Source of the DNA: Argentina anserina
Taxonomy: Eukaryota; Streptophyta; Magnoliopsida; Rosales; Rosaceae
Length of the DNA: 64,000 bases
Reading direction: 5' to 3'
Assembly (NCBI RefSeq): GCF_933775445.1
Contig: NC_065877.1
Location: 8,556,001-8,620,000 of the forward strand
Shown here one piece after another: positions 34,721 to 46,800 of the stretch. Below the pieces are notes generated by a model. That model worked only from the letters and a program-made list of their open reading frames with translations, did not search any database and was not told the DNA's origin. Within the stretch, counting starts at the first letter, position 1. Each line of letters starts with the position of its first letter. The position numbers and the translations under genes were made by a program.

Positions 34721-36169
34721 CATATTTACCTTTTTTTTTTCAATTGATTTTTAACTATTCTAGATTTCAAAAATTCCTAATAAATAGCTTTGACACCTGA
34801 AAAAAGCACTAAAAATTATTGTGCACTCACGATAATGCTCCATATCCACACCCATAATTTTTTTTATACATTCATCACTACATGACTTGGCTGCCTTAGG
34901 GTTAAAAAATGATACACAAAATTAACTTAGTGGATCAAGACAAATGTTATAAAAAAAATGGTAAATTTTTTACAATAGTCATGTATCACTAAACTAATGA
35001 TATCTTAAGGTCGATTTTCAAAGTTTCATTTTTTTAATAGAGTTGGTTTGGAAACACACACACTTACATATAAACTATGAAACAAGATATACCACTTTAG
35101 TGGCCACAATGTGATTCACATAACTAAATTTAAAAAAAAAATCAATATTTAACCGTAAAATTTGATCGTAACAGTGAAATATGGTTCTAGTTCAAAATTT
35201 ACATATTTTCGTTGATGTATGTATGGGTCTCGATTAGGTAAACTCCATTTAGTGGGTATTATCCTTCCACTAGTTGAAAAGTAATTCACATCTGGACCGT
35301 TGATTAAATTCATCTCAAGATCTCAACCGTTATTAGGGTAATTTATATATATGTAGGATCAGGGATAACAACCCCAAAGCCGACTGAATTATATGATGGT
35401 GTCGAGTCTTTGTCGTTTGGCCACCTCCCAGCGTTGCACTCTCTCGGTGAAAGGTCAGTTTTGACAAGATCGTCAAAGTCGAACTCTACCGTCATAACTC
35501 CATTCCAGTCTTCATTGTTCTCCTTCCCGTCGTCACTGAACCCAGACTCAATCACCAAACTAGCCTTCCCGTCATTTCTTTCTCCCTCACTCACCATTGA
35601 AATCTACTTGCGAACCCAGCCACCATCACTCTGTTATGATTCCCGACTATTTTCCGACCTCAAGCTTACACGTCGCACCGCTGCAGTCCCCCATTTTATC
35701 CTACAACAGCAAATCTGTAATCAGAACCCCGCAGTTGGACAAAAAAATTGAGTTTCCTGCGGCATCCGAATTCTGGAGGATTATCAATTCATCACAGAGA
35801 CTTCATCACGTGGTCTTTCCCATTTAGTTGTTTAAATAAAATAAGAGAGGAAGATGAGAAGGGGGCCATATGAGAGGAAGAAGAGACGGGGGGGAAACAA
35901 TTCCACAATTGCACCCACAGCTCGTGGGGTGCACTTTGGCTTGATAACACACTCACAAGACGACGTTAGTCAAATGATAGGATTGACCCAAATTTGTGGC
36001 TATGGTGCTGCCATGTTAGTGAGATTAGCCGAATGTGAACCTTCACCCAGTGATGGGAAGAATTTTCGCCAGTTCTTTACTCATGGAGTTGGAGAAAGCC
36101 ATTGTATTTAGAGAGAGAGAGAGAGAGAGTGATCGAATCTGTTCAAGTTAGATTTTCTGAATAAGATCA
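34721..36169. other. Intergenic, including repeat R2 copy 2 (35010-35240)
   Basis: R2 copy 2 is in the same orientation as copy 1. Frames are open on both strands at 35343-35751 without recognisable domains. A (GA)n run lies at 36111-36129. Confidence 0.5.
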
Positions 36170-39100
36170 TAGAAGTATTGGACTTGATCAGATTTTGTCA
36201 GACTTGTTTTGGACTCACCCAATATTTTACGTTCATTCCCACATGTAATTATAATGGACTACACATACAAGACTAATAGGTATCGGTTTCCATTTTTAGA
36301 GATTGTGGGAGTGACATCTACTAACATTACATTCACCGTTGGATTTGCATATCTTAATACTGCAAAGGAAGACAATTACACATGGGTTTTGTCTCGATTG
36401 GAGGAGTTGTTTAGTGAGGATCTCCCTCATGTGATAGTAACCAATCAAGACTTGGCGCTTATGAATGTCATACGTAATGTATTTCCTACCAGCCATCATA
36501 TGCTGTGTACGTTGCATATCAATAATGAGGTGCTTGTAAAATGTAGTAAGATGTTTGAAACCACAGCAATATGGGAGATGTTTAATGAGTTTGACAATTT
36601 GTGATCACTTCCAAAACTGAGTATTTGGACAGGCTAAAGTCATTTGAAGTTAGATATAAAGCATACCCAGCTGCTATTTCCTATTTGAAGGACACCTGGT
36701 TAGTACACGAGGAAAAATTTGTATTAGCATGGACATGGTTTCACCTGGTTAGCACTACTACTTCGAATAGGTACGTACTTTAAATGCTTTTCAGCATGTA
36801 TAATATGGTAGATTATTAACTTTTTTCTTTCTTTCGTTCTTTCTTCCGTAGGGCGGAAAGTGCTCATGCAAAACTAAAGTGCCAACTTGGCTATAGCCAA
36901 CTTAATTTTGATTTGTCATGGGACATCATACATTGTTTGATAGAGTTGCAACATACCGATATTAAAGCGTCATTTGAAAAGAGTCGATGCATTGTCCAAC
37001 ATTGTGCTTAGCTTGAGGAATTGAGAGAGTTGAGAGGCTTTGAATCTATCACAACATTAAACCAAATAATATGCGAAATAAAAGGTATTCATCTTCTTAG
37101 TCTATCATTTCATTTATTCAATATCATATATGCTGTTACTATTAAATATATAGGGCTGACAATTGTGAAGGAAGTTTTGATTCATGTCAATGTTCTCTTC
37201 GCCTCACACATCAGTTGCCATGTGCCCATGATATTGCCTCCTACAAAAGTAGTAACAATCCCGTTCCACTTAATTGCATTCATCCTCATTGGAGGAAGTT
37301 AGATTTCAGTGTTCTCCCAGCATGGAGCAGCAGTAAGAGGTCAAATGTTATTCATGTTAAGCCCCATATGTTAAGACTAGAGAAGTGGTTTGAGGAGCAA
37401 AATGATGAGAATAAGAAACAACTCGTATTAAAGTTAGAAGAGATTATGAATCCAAGTTCTACATCACTTAGAGAGCCACAAGTGAAAACCAATAATCGAG
37501 GGCGTCCACGTAAAGAAGATAGTTCCACGCGCCGTATACCTTCTGCTTTTGAGTGTGTGAATGCATTTTCAGGCCGTGATAGTCACTCATCAGATCCTAC
37601 AGTTAGGTTGAAACGTCAGAGAAAGAAATTGAATAAGGTTTCGAAGAATCAACAAGAATTTCACAGAGTCAGTATCCCAAAAAAGGCAGAAAATAATTTA
37701 ACAGTTCAAAACAAAAGGTATGCACTCACTAATCTAATGTTTTATGTAGTTTATATCATTTTACCTATTGAACAAATTTTCTTTGGGATATTTCATTATA
37801 CACCCAATTTTTAGAAGCTATTTTAAGAGAAACCAACCTAGTTTTTTCTTTAATATACACCAAATTATTGTCATTCTCTTTAATTTAAATTATAAAATGA
37901 CACTATTAAAAATTGATTAGTCAATCAACAAATTATGCTCTCATTTACTATCTTAATTATAGATTTTCATAGTCCCTTAATAATTACAGTTTTTTTTACT
38001 CATCATAAATTTAGAAATAATGGAACATTACTTAGTTACATATTTAGATTTCATAAGCTTTTCAATATCAAAATCACTTCATGGTGTTACAAACTTTCCA
38101 TTTTTTAAAAATAATTTAAACATTCTATTTCATAGGTAGATTTCATATGAACAACAATGCAACCTACGTTTGAGGTAGAGATATAAGTTTTTTCCCCTAT
38201 AAAGTTGGTATTTTTTTAATTACAACCTAATGATTAGGTATGTATCTATATGAATGTTTACATGTTTTCTAGGATTTTTTACATAAACATGTTTGTGAGG
38301 TATTCTATCATTCCAAAGATGTCTTTCATAGGTTGAATTTGAAATTTATATTGATATGCATGTTTTCTATCTATTAGGTATCAGTAGTGTAAAAAAAAAA
38401 GGTGAAACCTAGAACAAATTAAGACTTACCATACAAAAGCTCATGATACGAAATGAAAAGATTTGAGAAAACATATATACATACATATTGCATGTATAAC
38501 GACATACGTACCTTATTGGTAGATTAAAAAAATTGAAACAAACGAATGATACAAATACACAACAAGCTAGTTTAGAATTCTCTCGTAGGATGTATAAAAG
38601 ATGAACTAGTGTTTGTATTTTGAAACTTTGATATTAACTATATAAATAAGTTTTTCTCAAGGAAAATTTGATATCAAATCTTTCAGTAATTGAATGTAAT
38701 GAAAAATTAATGGAATGTTTGAATTAGACATGTAAAATGAAAAATTATAAATAGATGTTAATATTAAGCAAACCAAAATGATCAAAAGGGCAAAAATAAA
38801 TTTGGGTGTAGATTAAAAAAATATTTATGTGTGGGTTTAATTTCAATAAAGAATTCTAATATTGGGTCTATCTCTAATTTTCTCATTTTCATGTTGTTTC
38901 AGAGGTCAAACAATATTAACTCCATGATACCACCTAGAGTGACATGATAATATACAAGACAATTTCCTACTATGTATCAACAATATATTGCAAATCAAAT
39001 TAATGTTGATATGGACGGAAACTGTGGATATAGAGTGGTAGCTATCTCAATGGGGTTCGGTCATGATGGTTGGCGTACAGTACGTAAACATTTGTTAGAT

Positions 39101-39679
39101 GAGCTTAGCGGTAACCGCACTTTCTATGAAGACCACATTTACGGGGTTGCACGCTTTCGTCAGCTAGAGAATCGCCTTGATTATTTTGCTGGCGGGTTTG
39201 CACCTGAAGCCTTTTGGATGACCATGCCTGATATGGGACTCATCATTTCCACATGTTATAGTGTGACAGTATTTCAATTATCAAGCACCATGTGCATTAC
39301 CTATCTTCCCTTATATAATCGGAAGGAATGTCGAAATGAATACCGTGGTCATTGCGAGGGTGGTGAATTTGCAATTGGATATGTTAGACGTCATTTTGTT
39401 AATGTAATATTCAAAACACGTACCAAATTAGATGTCGTGTTCATTTTACTGATTCATAACTAATACACGATATTGTTTTTATGCATGTAGGTAAATTTGA
39501 TATCTCAATCTGTTCCAATTCCTCCTGTTGCTTCTCAGTGGCACATATACCAAGTTAATAATGGGCATATATATCGTACTTATGAACAACGCATAGATGA
39601 GTTCAAGAAACTCAAAATATGGAAGGGGTTGCCACTAAAGAGACGTTTTCCAGACATTGTGCATCTTGATATGGATTGA
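36170..39679 (+). pseudogene. MULE-type transposase with SWIM and OTU domains
   Basis: Segments in order. The MULE transposase domain (36209-36600) contains IIMDYTYKTNRY, FLEIVGVTST and PHVIVTNQDLALMNVI, then LCTLHINNEVLVKC. A following part (36601-36770) has HFVSTTTSNR-like residues. After an intron, ESAHAKLKCQLG (36852-37084). After another intron, a SWIM zinc motif CQC...LPCAHDIA (37154-37260) and a basic tail with NNRGRPRK (to 37717). After a 1.2-kb intron, an OTU cysteine-protease domain (about 38954-39420) has VDMDGNCGYRVVA (catalytic Asp and Cys) and RRHFVNV (His). The last exon is 39491-39679. Frameshifts near 36210 and 36597 and a stop near 37010 make it a pseudogene. Terminal inverted repeats were not found. 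Confidence 0.8.
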
Positions 39680-40279
39680 TCATGACAATATTGTTAAATT
39701 GAACAGTGTGCCATTGTTTTTTTTGTTGGGATTTGTATTTGAATGTGATCAAACTTGTTTTCTTAGTTAAGATTTTTTACTCAACTAAATTATGCTCATT
39801 CATATATGTATAGGGGAGGAAACTATTGTACGTGACCATTATATTATTTATAAAACATAGTCACAAGTAGTAGTAATTGCAAGTTTTTTTCTTAATAGAG
39901 ATTGTCAAAATGAATTTGAAATACAATCTGAAAAAGTAGAATTAAATAAGGTGATTTAATAACAAATTTGTTGTCATTGTAGTAAACAAGGTGATGTTTT
40001 TTTTTATAAACATAGTTCTTTTAGTTGTAATTACTTCCCCCATAACATTTATAATATTATTAACAAATAATTGTCAATGTAGTAAATTTATTTTGTTATT
40101 TATAAATATAAAAAACACATGTTGTAATTTTGTTCTCAATGTTGTAAATTTAGTTTAATAAAATTGTAATTTTGATTCAATGATGTATTTACCCCTACAA
40201 TTGGCTACAAAGTGGCCATCAGAGTCCGACTGACCTTCGACCATTAACCCTCCTATAGGCTTTGTAATTCCACTACTGC
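39680..40279. other. Intergenic, AT-rich
   Basis: No gene seen. The part near 40200-40279 would be the 3' untranslated region of the MLO gene on the minus strand; no clear polyadenylation signal is singled out. Confidence 0.5.
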
Positions 40280-43200
40280 TCATGTCCTAAAATCATCAAC
40301 TCTTATTTGACCCCTTGATGAGGAGCTTTCTTCTAATTCTACTATCTCTTCCCTGTTGTCCCCTCTGTTAGAAATATCGGCATTTTCGCCCCGTCTGGAA
40401 GGGCTTGGTCTCATATAAGAAGAAATACTGTGCCTCATGGAGCTCCATTCCACGGAAAAAGACGTCCGTCCAGAATGTGATTCTCGTTCTTCCTTCCTCC
40501 TTTTCCTCCTCACATCACCGTGCCATTGCTTTAGAATGCCAGCCATGTTATCTTCTAGTATCTTACCTTTGAATTGTGAGCCCATCTGTGTGTACATGTA
40601 TATAAAACAATGAGTCAGATATCAATCAATTTTCATGTCTTATATTTCTTTTGGTGTAATTAAAAGTTTTTCTGGTCAGTAAAATGTGTTAGCTATGACG
40701 AGAAGATCATATATACTTTACCTGTGTCACAAGTGCATAGAGTGGAAGAGTAATGTAGCTGCAGAGGACTTGGGTGGTCACCCTGAAAAATCAGTAGTCA
40801 CGAATGCGAACAAAGCATACTCAATAGTCTATAACCAGTTAACCACATATCCTTCCTTAAAATAACTTTTGGAATTAGATATCAGAAATCTCTGGTAGTC
40901 TTACGCTAAGAAAATTCTTGTAACAATGATCACCATGTGCTCGTGGTAGCACGATTTGAATCCAAATTGAACCTAAGAAAATCACAAGAGCGGTCCATCA
41001 TAAGCTATTTAAAAGCATAATTGCTGATTTTACTAAAACTGGGACTTATTTACTCCTGAATCCTGACTATGAAATCAAATCTAGGATGGGAAGGAAAAAC
41101 TTACAGTAACCCAAATAAAGAAGGCCAGCTCAAATGCATTCTACATGGCATAAGACAGTATTGTTAGTTATACTGCACTTTTCGAAAGTAAAAATAAAAA
41201 ATTTCTCATTCTGATATGGGAATGCGTACCAGGAACAAAGTGTAATGTAGAAGCTTTAAGACAAATCTTGGTCTCTTGAACCAAAAATGATCATCGTTTA
41301 GTCGAACAAGAGGTGTTCCAATGATTACATTGTTTTGTTCTTTAATTTGAAGCGCCATCTTTGCAACAATGTACTCAAGTTTAGTTCCTAGGACCAGAAC
41401 GACCTAGAAAAGAAAAGTTAACACCTATCAGGAAACACAGATACTATATATGGCTATGTGCTCGTCTAAACATACAACAATGTACTTACCAAGAGTGGAA
41501 CATATGATAGCCAAAGATATACGTGCCAACCTGGTCAGAGTTCATACAAATACCATGAGTTAAAATATCGCCTTAAGTCACTTAACACAAACTAAAGGAA
41601 ATCATCAACAGGAAGCAAATATTGCAATAAGAATTTTTACCATATACATCCACCAGCATAAAAACGGCTACTGCAAACCACATTACAGGGCTGGGGAAAT
41701 GAAACGAGGCCACATTAATTTTCTGAATAATAATGATTGGGATGAAAGATGTAAAATGTGTAATTTTCAATAATTACAATGAAAATGAACAAATAATAAT
41801 AAACCTGATTCCGACCAATTTCTTGAAATCCTCCTCCAAAGATCGCTGTATGTACTTTTGGAAATCAAAGTTGTTGTGCCTGTTTGACAGGTGAGCCTAC
41901 AGAAAGATTCATTAATCATAGGCTTGATTGATTTTGTTGAATAAAATTCTCTCATCAAACCATACAAAAAATTGGTTTTGTTAAGTCCCTTACCGAAATA
42001 AAACCGTGCCTCATGGTGAAGTAGTCAACTTTTGCCACTGAATTATAGAATTGCCTGAAAAAGCATTTCTGCCCCAATACAGTCATCCAAAACCAAGTTA
42101 TTAGATATGTCCTTATAGATTTAGGTCCAGCTTGAAGATGATAAAAGGTACTCACAATCCAGAGATGAAACGATGTCTCTGTACACGAATTCATGTGTCG
42201 TTCTGCAAATGTTGTTTGTCTTGTAAGTCTGAATCGATTGGGATCTGCAAATGAATGTGGATAAGTAACTGATACGTAGCTCAATTCCTTATTTCTTATC
42301 TTAGATTCTTAAGGTCAGGATCTACGTATGAGTATTATGACAGTTAATACATATGAGTAATATGAATACTGTAAGTCTATAACTTCCACAGAAAAAAAAA
42401 GACATCAGAATATACGCTCTTCAATAAGGTGCATAGTATATGACTATATGTAGACGTCTGCATACTTTTATAGGATACGTTCTTTCATATTGCTGACATA
42501 TTAAGATTGTATACGTAGCCGGTATCCCTAATCTTTTTTTCGAAAGGTGCTTACCCCTAAGTTAAGGGGGAGAGAAGTTTTAGAATATGTCCAGCAAGTT
42601 AGAAAATTGGTTTCATTTCTTATACAAGTTTCAGAAGCTGACCAAGTGCATAACCAGACTGTGACAGAGACATTCACTAATGACGTCTCAGAAAAAAAAA
42701 ACTCAGAAATAGTGTTTCTGAATCGGTTCTGGTCAAAGAAATCTACAATCAAGATTGGTATAACAGTTAAGGAAAAGCAATACACATTTCCAAAATTAAT
42801 CATATGAAGCCAGAGGCTTATGTGCAAGACTCCCCAACTTCTGGTGGCTCAGGCCCCCTAATATTCTAATTACAAAGACTTTACAGCCATTTGAGGTATA
42901 TTTAAACTGGGGGCCGTGTATTATGTTTGAAATATAATAACATGCAGCAGTCTTTCTTAGACACCCATTATTTTAGACTCAGTCGCCTTACCCTAGAAGA
43001 AGAGAAGTTTGTTAAAAGCAAACCAGATTTAGAATCTAACATAAATTCCTTCCCTTCCAATTATTGCATGAAGCATAAGTATCCTCTGGATGGATTTGGC
43101 GCAACTGTTATTGACACTTTTTGCTGTTGTACCAAATTGTTTTCATAAAGGAAACAAATTGCATTTTTTGAAATTCAGGAAACTAAACAAATCCACATAT

Positions 43201-44377
43201 TGACTTCTTGTGAAGATGGTCCATAAAGAATGAACCATAAGCGATACGAACAAGAACTCATCCAGCCTAAATTACACTGTATGATGGTGGAAATTGAAAG
43301 GAAAATCAAAGATGCATGAGGGTCTTTGAATTGGCACCCAAAAATTGATAGTTTCAAAGCTAAAGCGTACATACCATTGGCAACTTGGTATTCCATTGTT
43401 CGAGTTTCTGCCTCCCAAGCTTCCCAGCGCCTCATCTGTATATTGACCATAGAAGAATATTGAGCATCAGAAAGTTCATCGAATGATACAAATTACATTA
43501 AGTTTGAAGCTTATGGTAACTTTTCACCGTTTAATGAACATTACCTTCGCCCTCCCCAAAGCCATGGTTAGAACACTATACACTATATGCATAACCGCAA
43601 GCGCAAAGATCAGCAAGTGAAGCTGATGAAGTGCGTTTTTCGTCACTAACGAAACTTTTCCCTGCAAGTCAGACTCATCAGAATCAACAATCACCCTGGT
43701 AAAACATCATTAAATTTAACTGATTGTGAAGTTACGTACATCACCGCAGTAATCCTCAACAGTTGCTTCCTCCTCCTCGGCGAGTATCCTCTGCGTTTGC
43801 CTGAGCATTTCGTCAAACACGACATGTGCACTTGATGAATTAATGTGGGCCGCAAATTTGTTCACATAGTGCTCGACTGTTTCAACTTTGGGAGTCTCAT
43901 TCAAGGCTTTACGACATGGAAGCATTATGTTTCCTAGCTTTTCAGATATGCATATTTTCGATATCCTATCTTGGGTCACCGCCAATAGCAGTGATACAAA
44001 TCCCAGTAGCATCAACTCTGCAACATCAACAAAATAATGTAAACCAAATACAACTGTGATCATATATTACAAGCTGGGTTCATTCTCTAAACTTCAAACC
44101 AAGCTGTACCTGATTTGAGCTTCTCAACCGCATCAGTTAAGGCGGTTTTTCGATGCTTTTTCAGCCACTGCATGAACAAGAATCAAACTTTCAGTACCCA
44201 AACGACAAAGCTCGAAAATTTCATGGTGACAAAGAACAGAGTACTACTTACTGATACAAGGAGGTAGATCAAGTGTTCAAGCACGATGGAGATGGAAATG
44301 AAGAAGAAGCAAACTGTGGCAAGAGCCCATGTCGGCGTGTATTCCAAAGTGGTTTCTTCAACGGCTGCTTCTGCCAT
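40280..44377 (-). CDS. MLO: MLO-like seven-transmembrane protein, AtMLO3 type (15 exons, 543 aa)
   Basis: Exons (minus): 44377-44252, 44167-44110, 44017-43740, 43661-43545, 43435-43375, 43?-phase continuing 42244-42156, 42068-41994, 41896-41805, 41690-41641, 41530-41490, 41403-41230, 41140-41105, 40972-40905, 40782-40722, 40585-40280. All have GT-AG introns; the lengths sum to 1632 nt, an intact 543-residue frame. The N-terminus has [14 protein letters not shown]; others are [53 protein letters not shown] and [18 protein letters not shown], all MLO hallmarks. A calmodulin-binding-like helix ([15 protein letters not shown]) begins the last exon, followed by a Ser/Arg-rich cytosolic tail. MLO proteins sit in the plasma membrane, are calcium-linked, and some are powdery-mildew susceptibility factors; the role of MLO3-type members is less clear. 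The longest intron (43374-42245) shows no element. The frame is intact, so the gene is likely functional. Confidence 0.93.
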
Positions 44378-44640
44378 GACGCCGGCGTAACACGTACGGC
44401 GGTGATTGAAGATGATAATGAGAATGGTAATGTCAAGATGTTATGATCGAGAGATGATCGAATATGACTTTTATGTAATAAACCTCAAGCTTTGATGATT
44501 GGAAGTAGTTTTTGTCTCCGATTCACACTTCGGGCGTATGAAATTCGTTAATGAATTAATGATTTATCCAGAGGGATGGGAGAGGGGACTATATAAGAGA
44601 TTAAATTAATAATATCTAGAAAAAGTCCAATGTTCAAGGG
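44378..44640 (-). promoter_or_regulatory. 5' region of the MLO gene
   Basis: Upstream of the ATG on the minus strand. A TATA-like TATATAGTCC lies around 44588-44597 (complement of GGACTATATA), about 210 bp before the ATG, a reasonable core-promoter distance. Confidence 0.35.
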
Positions 44641-46019
44641 GTCGCGTCAAACGTCAAGTTTGTAAAGAGACAGGGATTATCAAACCGGTTAGAGTTTCAT
44701 TGTCTACATTTTAATGCCGGCCATCTTCACATTAGAGTTCTTGATGTGCTTCCCTCCCGTTCTTCTCCACTCTCACGCGTTGGCTTATCGATCTTTATGA
44801 CTTTGTAAACATTAGTCAATTTAGCATCCAAAAAACAAAGAAAATGCATTGTCAATTTTGATGAGTCACATTAAAAATCTTTCTTTTCTTGCTCAATTTT
44901 CTATGCTCCCTCACTTCAATAAAATAGAAGAGCATATAATTTTTTGCTCTTTAGCCTAAATTTACCTCTATTTAATATCTAAATACATTGTATCAAAAAA
45001 TTATCTAGACAGAATATTCAAATATATATGTTAACTTTGTTCGTGTATGATCTAACTAAATACAAGTTGGTGTACTGATTTTGTCAGTCAATCTAAAGAT
45101 TAAGTTATGCTAATTTAGGATATAAAAAGAAATTAAAACCTAATAATTATGTAGTGGCAGCTCTTTTAGTTGTAAAAGGACAATCTAGGCGATTCTAAGA
45201 GCCCCCCTAATAGATTGAGTGAATTGTATTGAGTTTCTTAACCAAAATGATAGTTTTAAACAGTTGATGCAAAGATGATCTCAATTTCATTTAAGAAACT
45301 ATAAGAAAAAATAAAACTTCAAAGTTAAACCAACAATCCTCATACAGAAAAGTCTACTCACAATCATCTTATGACTGGCCTACTCAAAACTTACTTGAGT
45401 AAAAACGTAATATAATTCGGCCTCTAAGTAGAAGTAGTCTACTCTTCTGCGAGAGTCAAGTGCAAACTGATTTTATTAAAAATCTAAAATTCTTCGTTTA
45501 GGCTCCCATTGTTATCGATCCAATCATCCACTTGCGAACGGAGCTATCCGAGCTCTCAAGTCTTGACTGCATTATTTTACTGCAACTCTTTCCGGCCACC
45601 AGCTGCAACTTCGATCACCATAGCTATCTGGATCAAAGACTAACTGATATATCCAAACATTACCCACTTCCATCCACTACCAGATCTAGAGCTGATCGAT
45701 TTCCTTTACTCCACTAAATCGAATGATCGATGGTCATGCCCCTAAAGGACTTGGTTATTATCAGTTATTACGAATTTTACAATACACAAACCGTCTAGCT
45801 TGCATGTTCTGGAATTTCACCTGAAGAGAATTTCTGCAGAAAAGAGATGATCGTGTACGTAGATAGGATCCAAGAACCCATCAGTCAAGGGACATGAAAG
45901 TGGTGAAACCATGCACATATGTCAGATCGAGTCGCCCAACACCTTACTGAGACACGCCTCAATTTGTTACATAGTTATATAATTAGTTGTAGTATATATG
46001 CAGAGGTGTTCAATTTGAG
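44641..46019. other. Intergenic, no gene seen
   Basis: AT-rich. The 61-residue ORF at 45532-45717 has no recognisable feature. Confidence 0.5.
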
Positions 46020-46800
46020 TAAAATCAATTTTAACAAATTACTCAAAAGTTTCCGACAACAATTTAGTTTACAAATAACTCACTACTTAATTTAATAGAG
46101 CAAATATTAATCAAAATTTACAAATAAGGACTAAATGATGGTAAGTTGCCACATGTCATAAAATATTTTACTTTTTTACTAATCTTTAACCCATAGTGTT
46201 TGCTACCATCAATAAAAATGTTATCTGCTACTGTCGATTATAAAAACTAACTGCTACTGTCGACTGTAAAAACTAACTGCTACTGTCGAGTTAAAAACTA
46301 GTTGCTACTGTCGATTTCGAAGGTACATGCTATTGTCAACTATAAATCTAACTGCTACTGTCGACTTGGAAGGTACCTGCTACTGTCAACTATAAATCTA
46401 GCTGCTACTGTCGATTGAGAAACTAACTGCTACTGTAGTTTTTGATGAGTAAAATTCAAAATTTCAAAATTTCTCAAAACATATGCACTATGGTACTTAA
46501 ATGAAAGCCGATGACATAATGAACAATTTTATATATTGGTTCACCTCCAAATTGCCTGTGGTTTGGCCGGAAAACTTAAATTTGTCGGAAAAAAAAACTA
46601 AAAAATGAGGAGAGATAAATTTATTAGATCTATGAGTGACATTTGATAATTTTCACGAAAATAATGGTATTTTAGATATTTTTGCATTAATTAATTAATC
46701 GATTTTGTTATATTTATTTTTTAGACTATAGTTTATAAATATGAAAAGTGAATTTTTAGTTAATTAAAATATAGTCTAGTACCAATAAAGTTTTTTTTTT
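46020..46800. repeat. Dispersed repeat R1, copy B
   Basis: Same orientation and order as copy A: AACAATTTAGTTTACAA, CCACATGTCATAAAAT, the GCTACTGTCGAC minisatellite (46225-46440) and TCAAAATTTCAAAATTTCTC, then TTAATTAATTAATCGATTTT. It lacks copy A's GC-rich flanking blocks and has fewer minisatellite units. Confidence 0.8.

Noticed and set aside
42547..42807. 86-residue plus-strand ORF in the MLO region
   Set aside because: It lies in the long MLO intron (43374-42245) on the opposite strand, with no domain; no sign that it is a gene.
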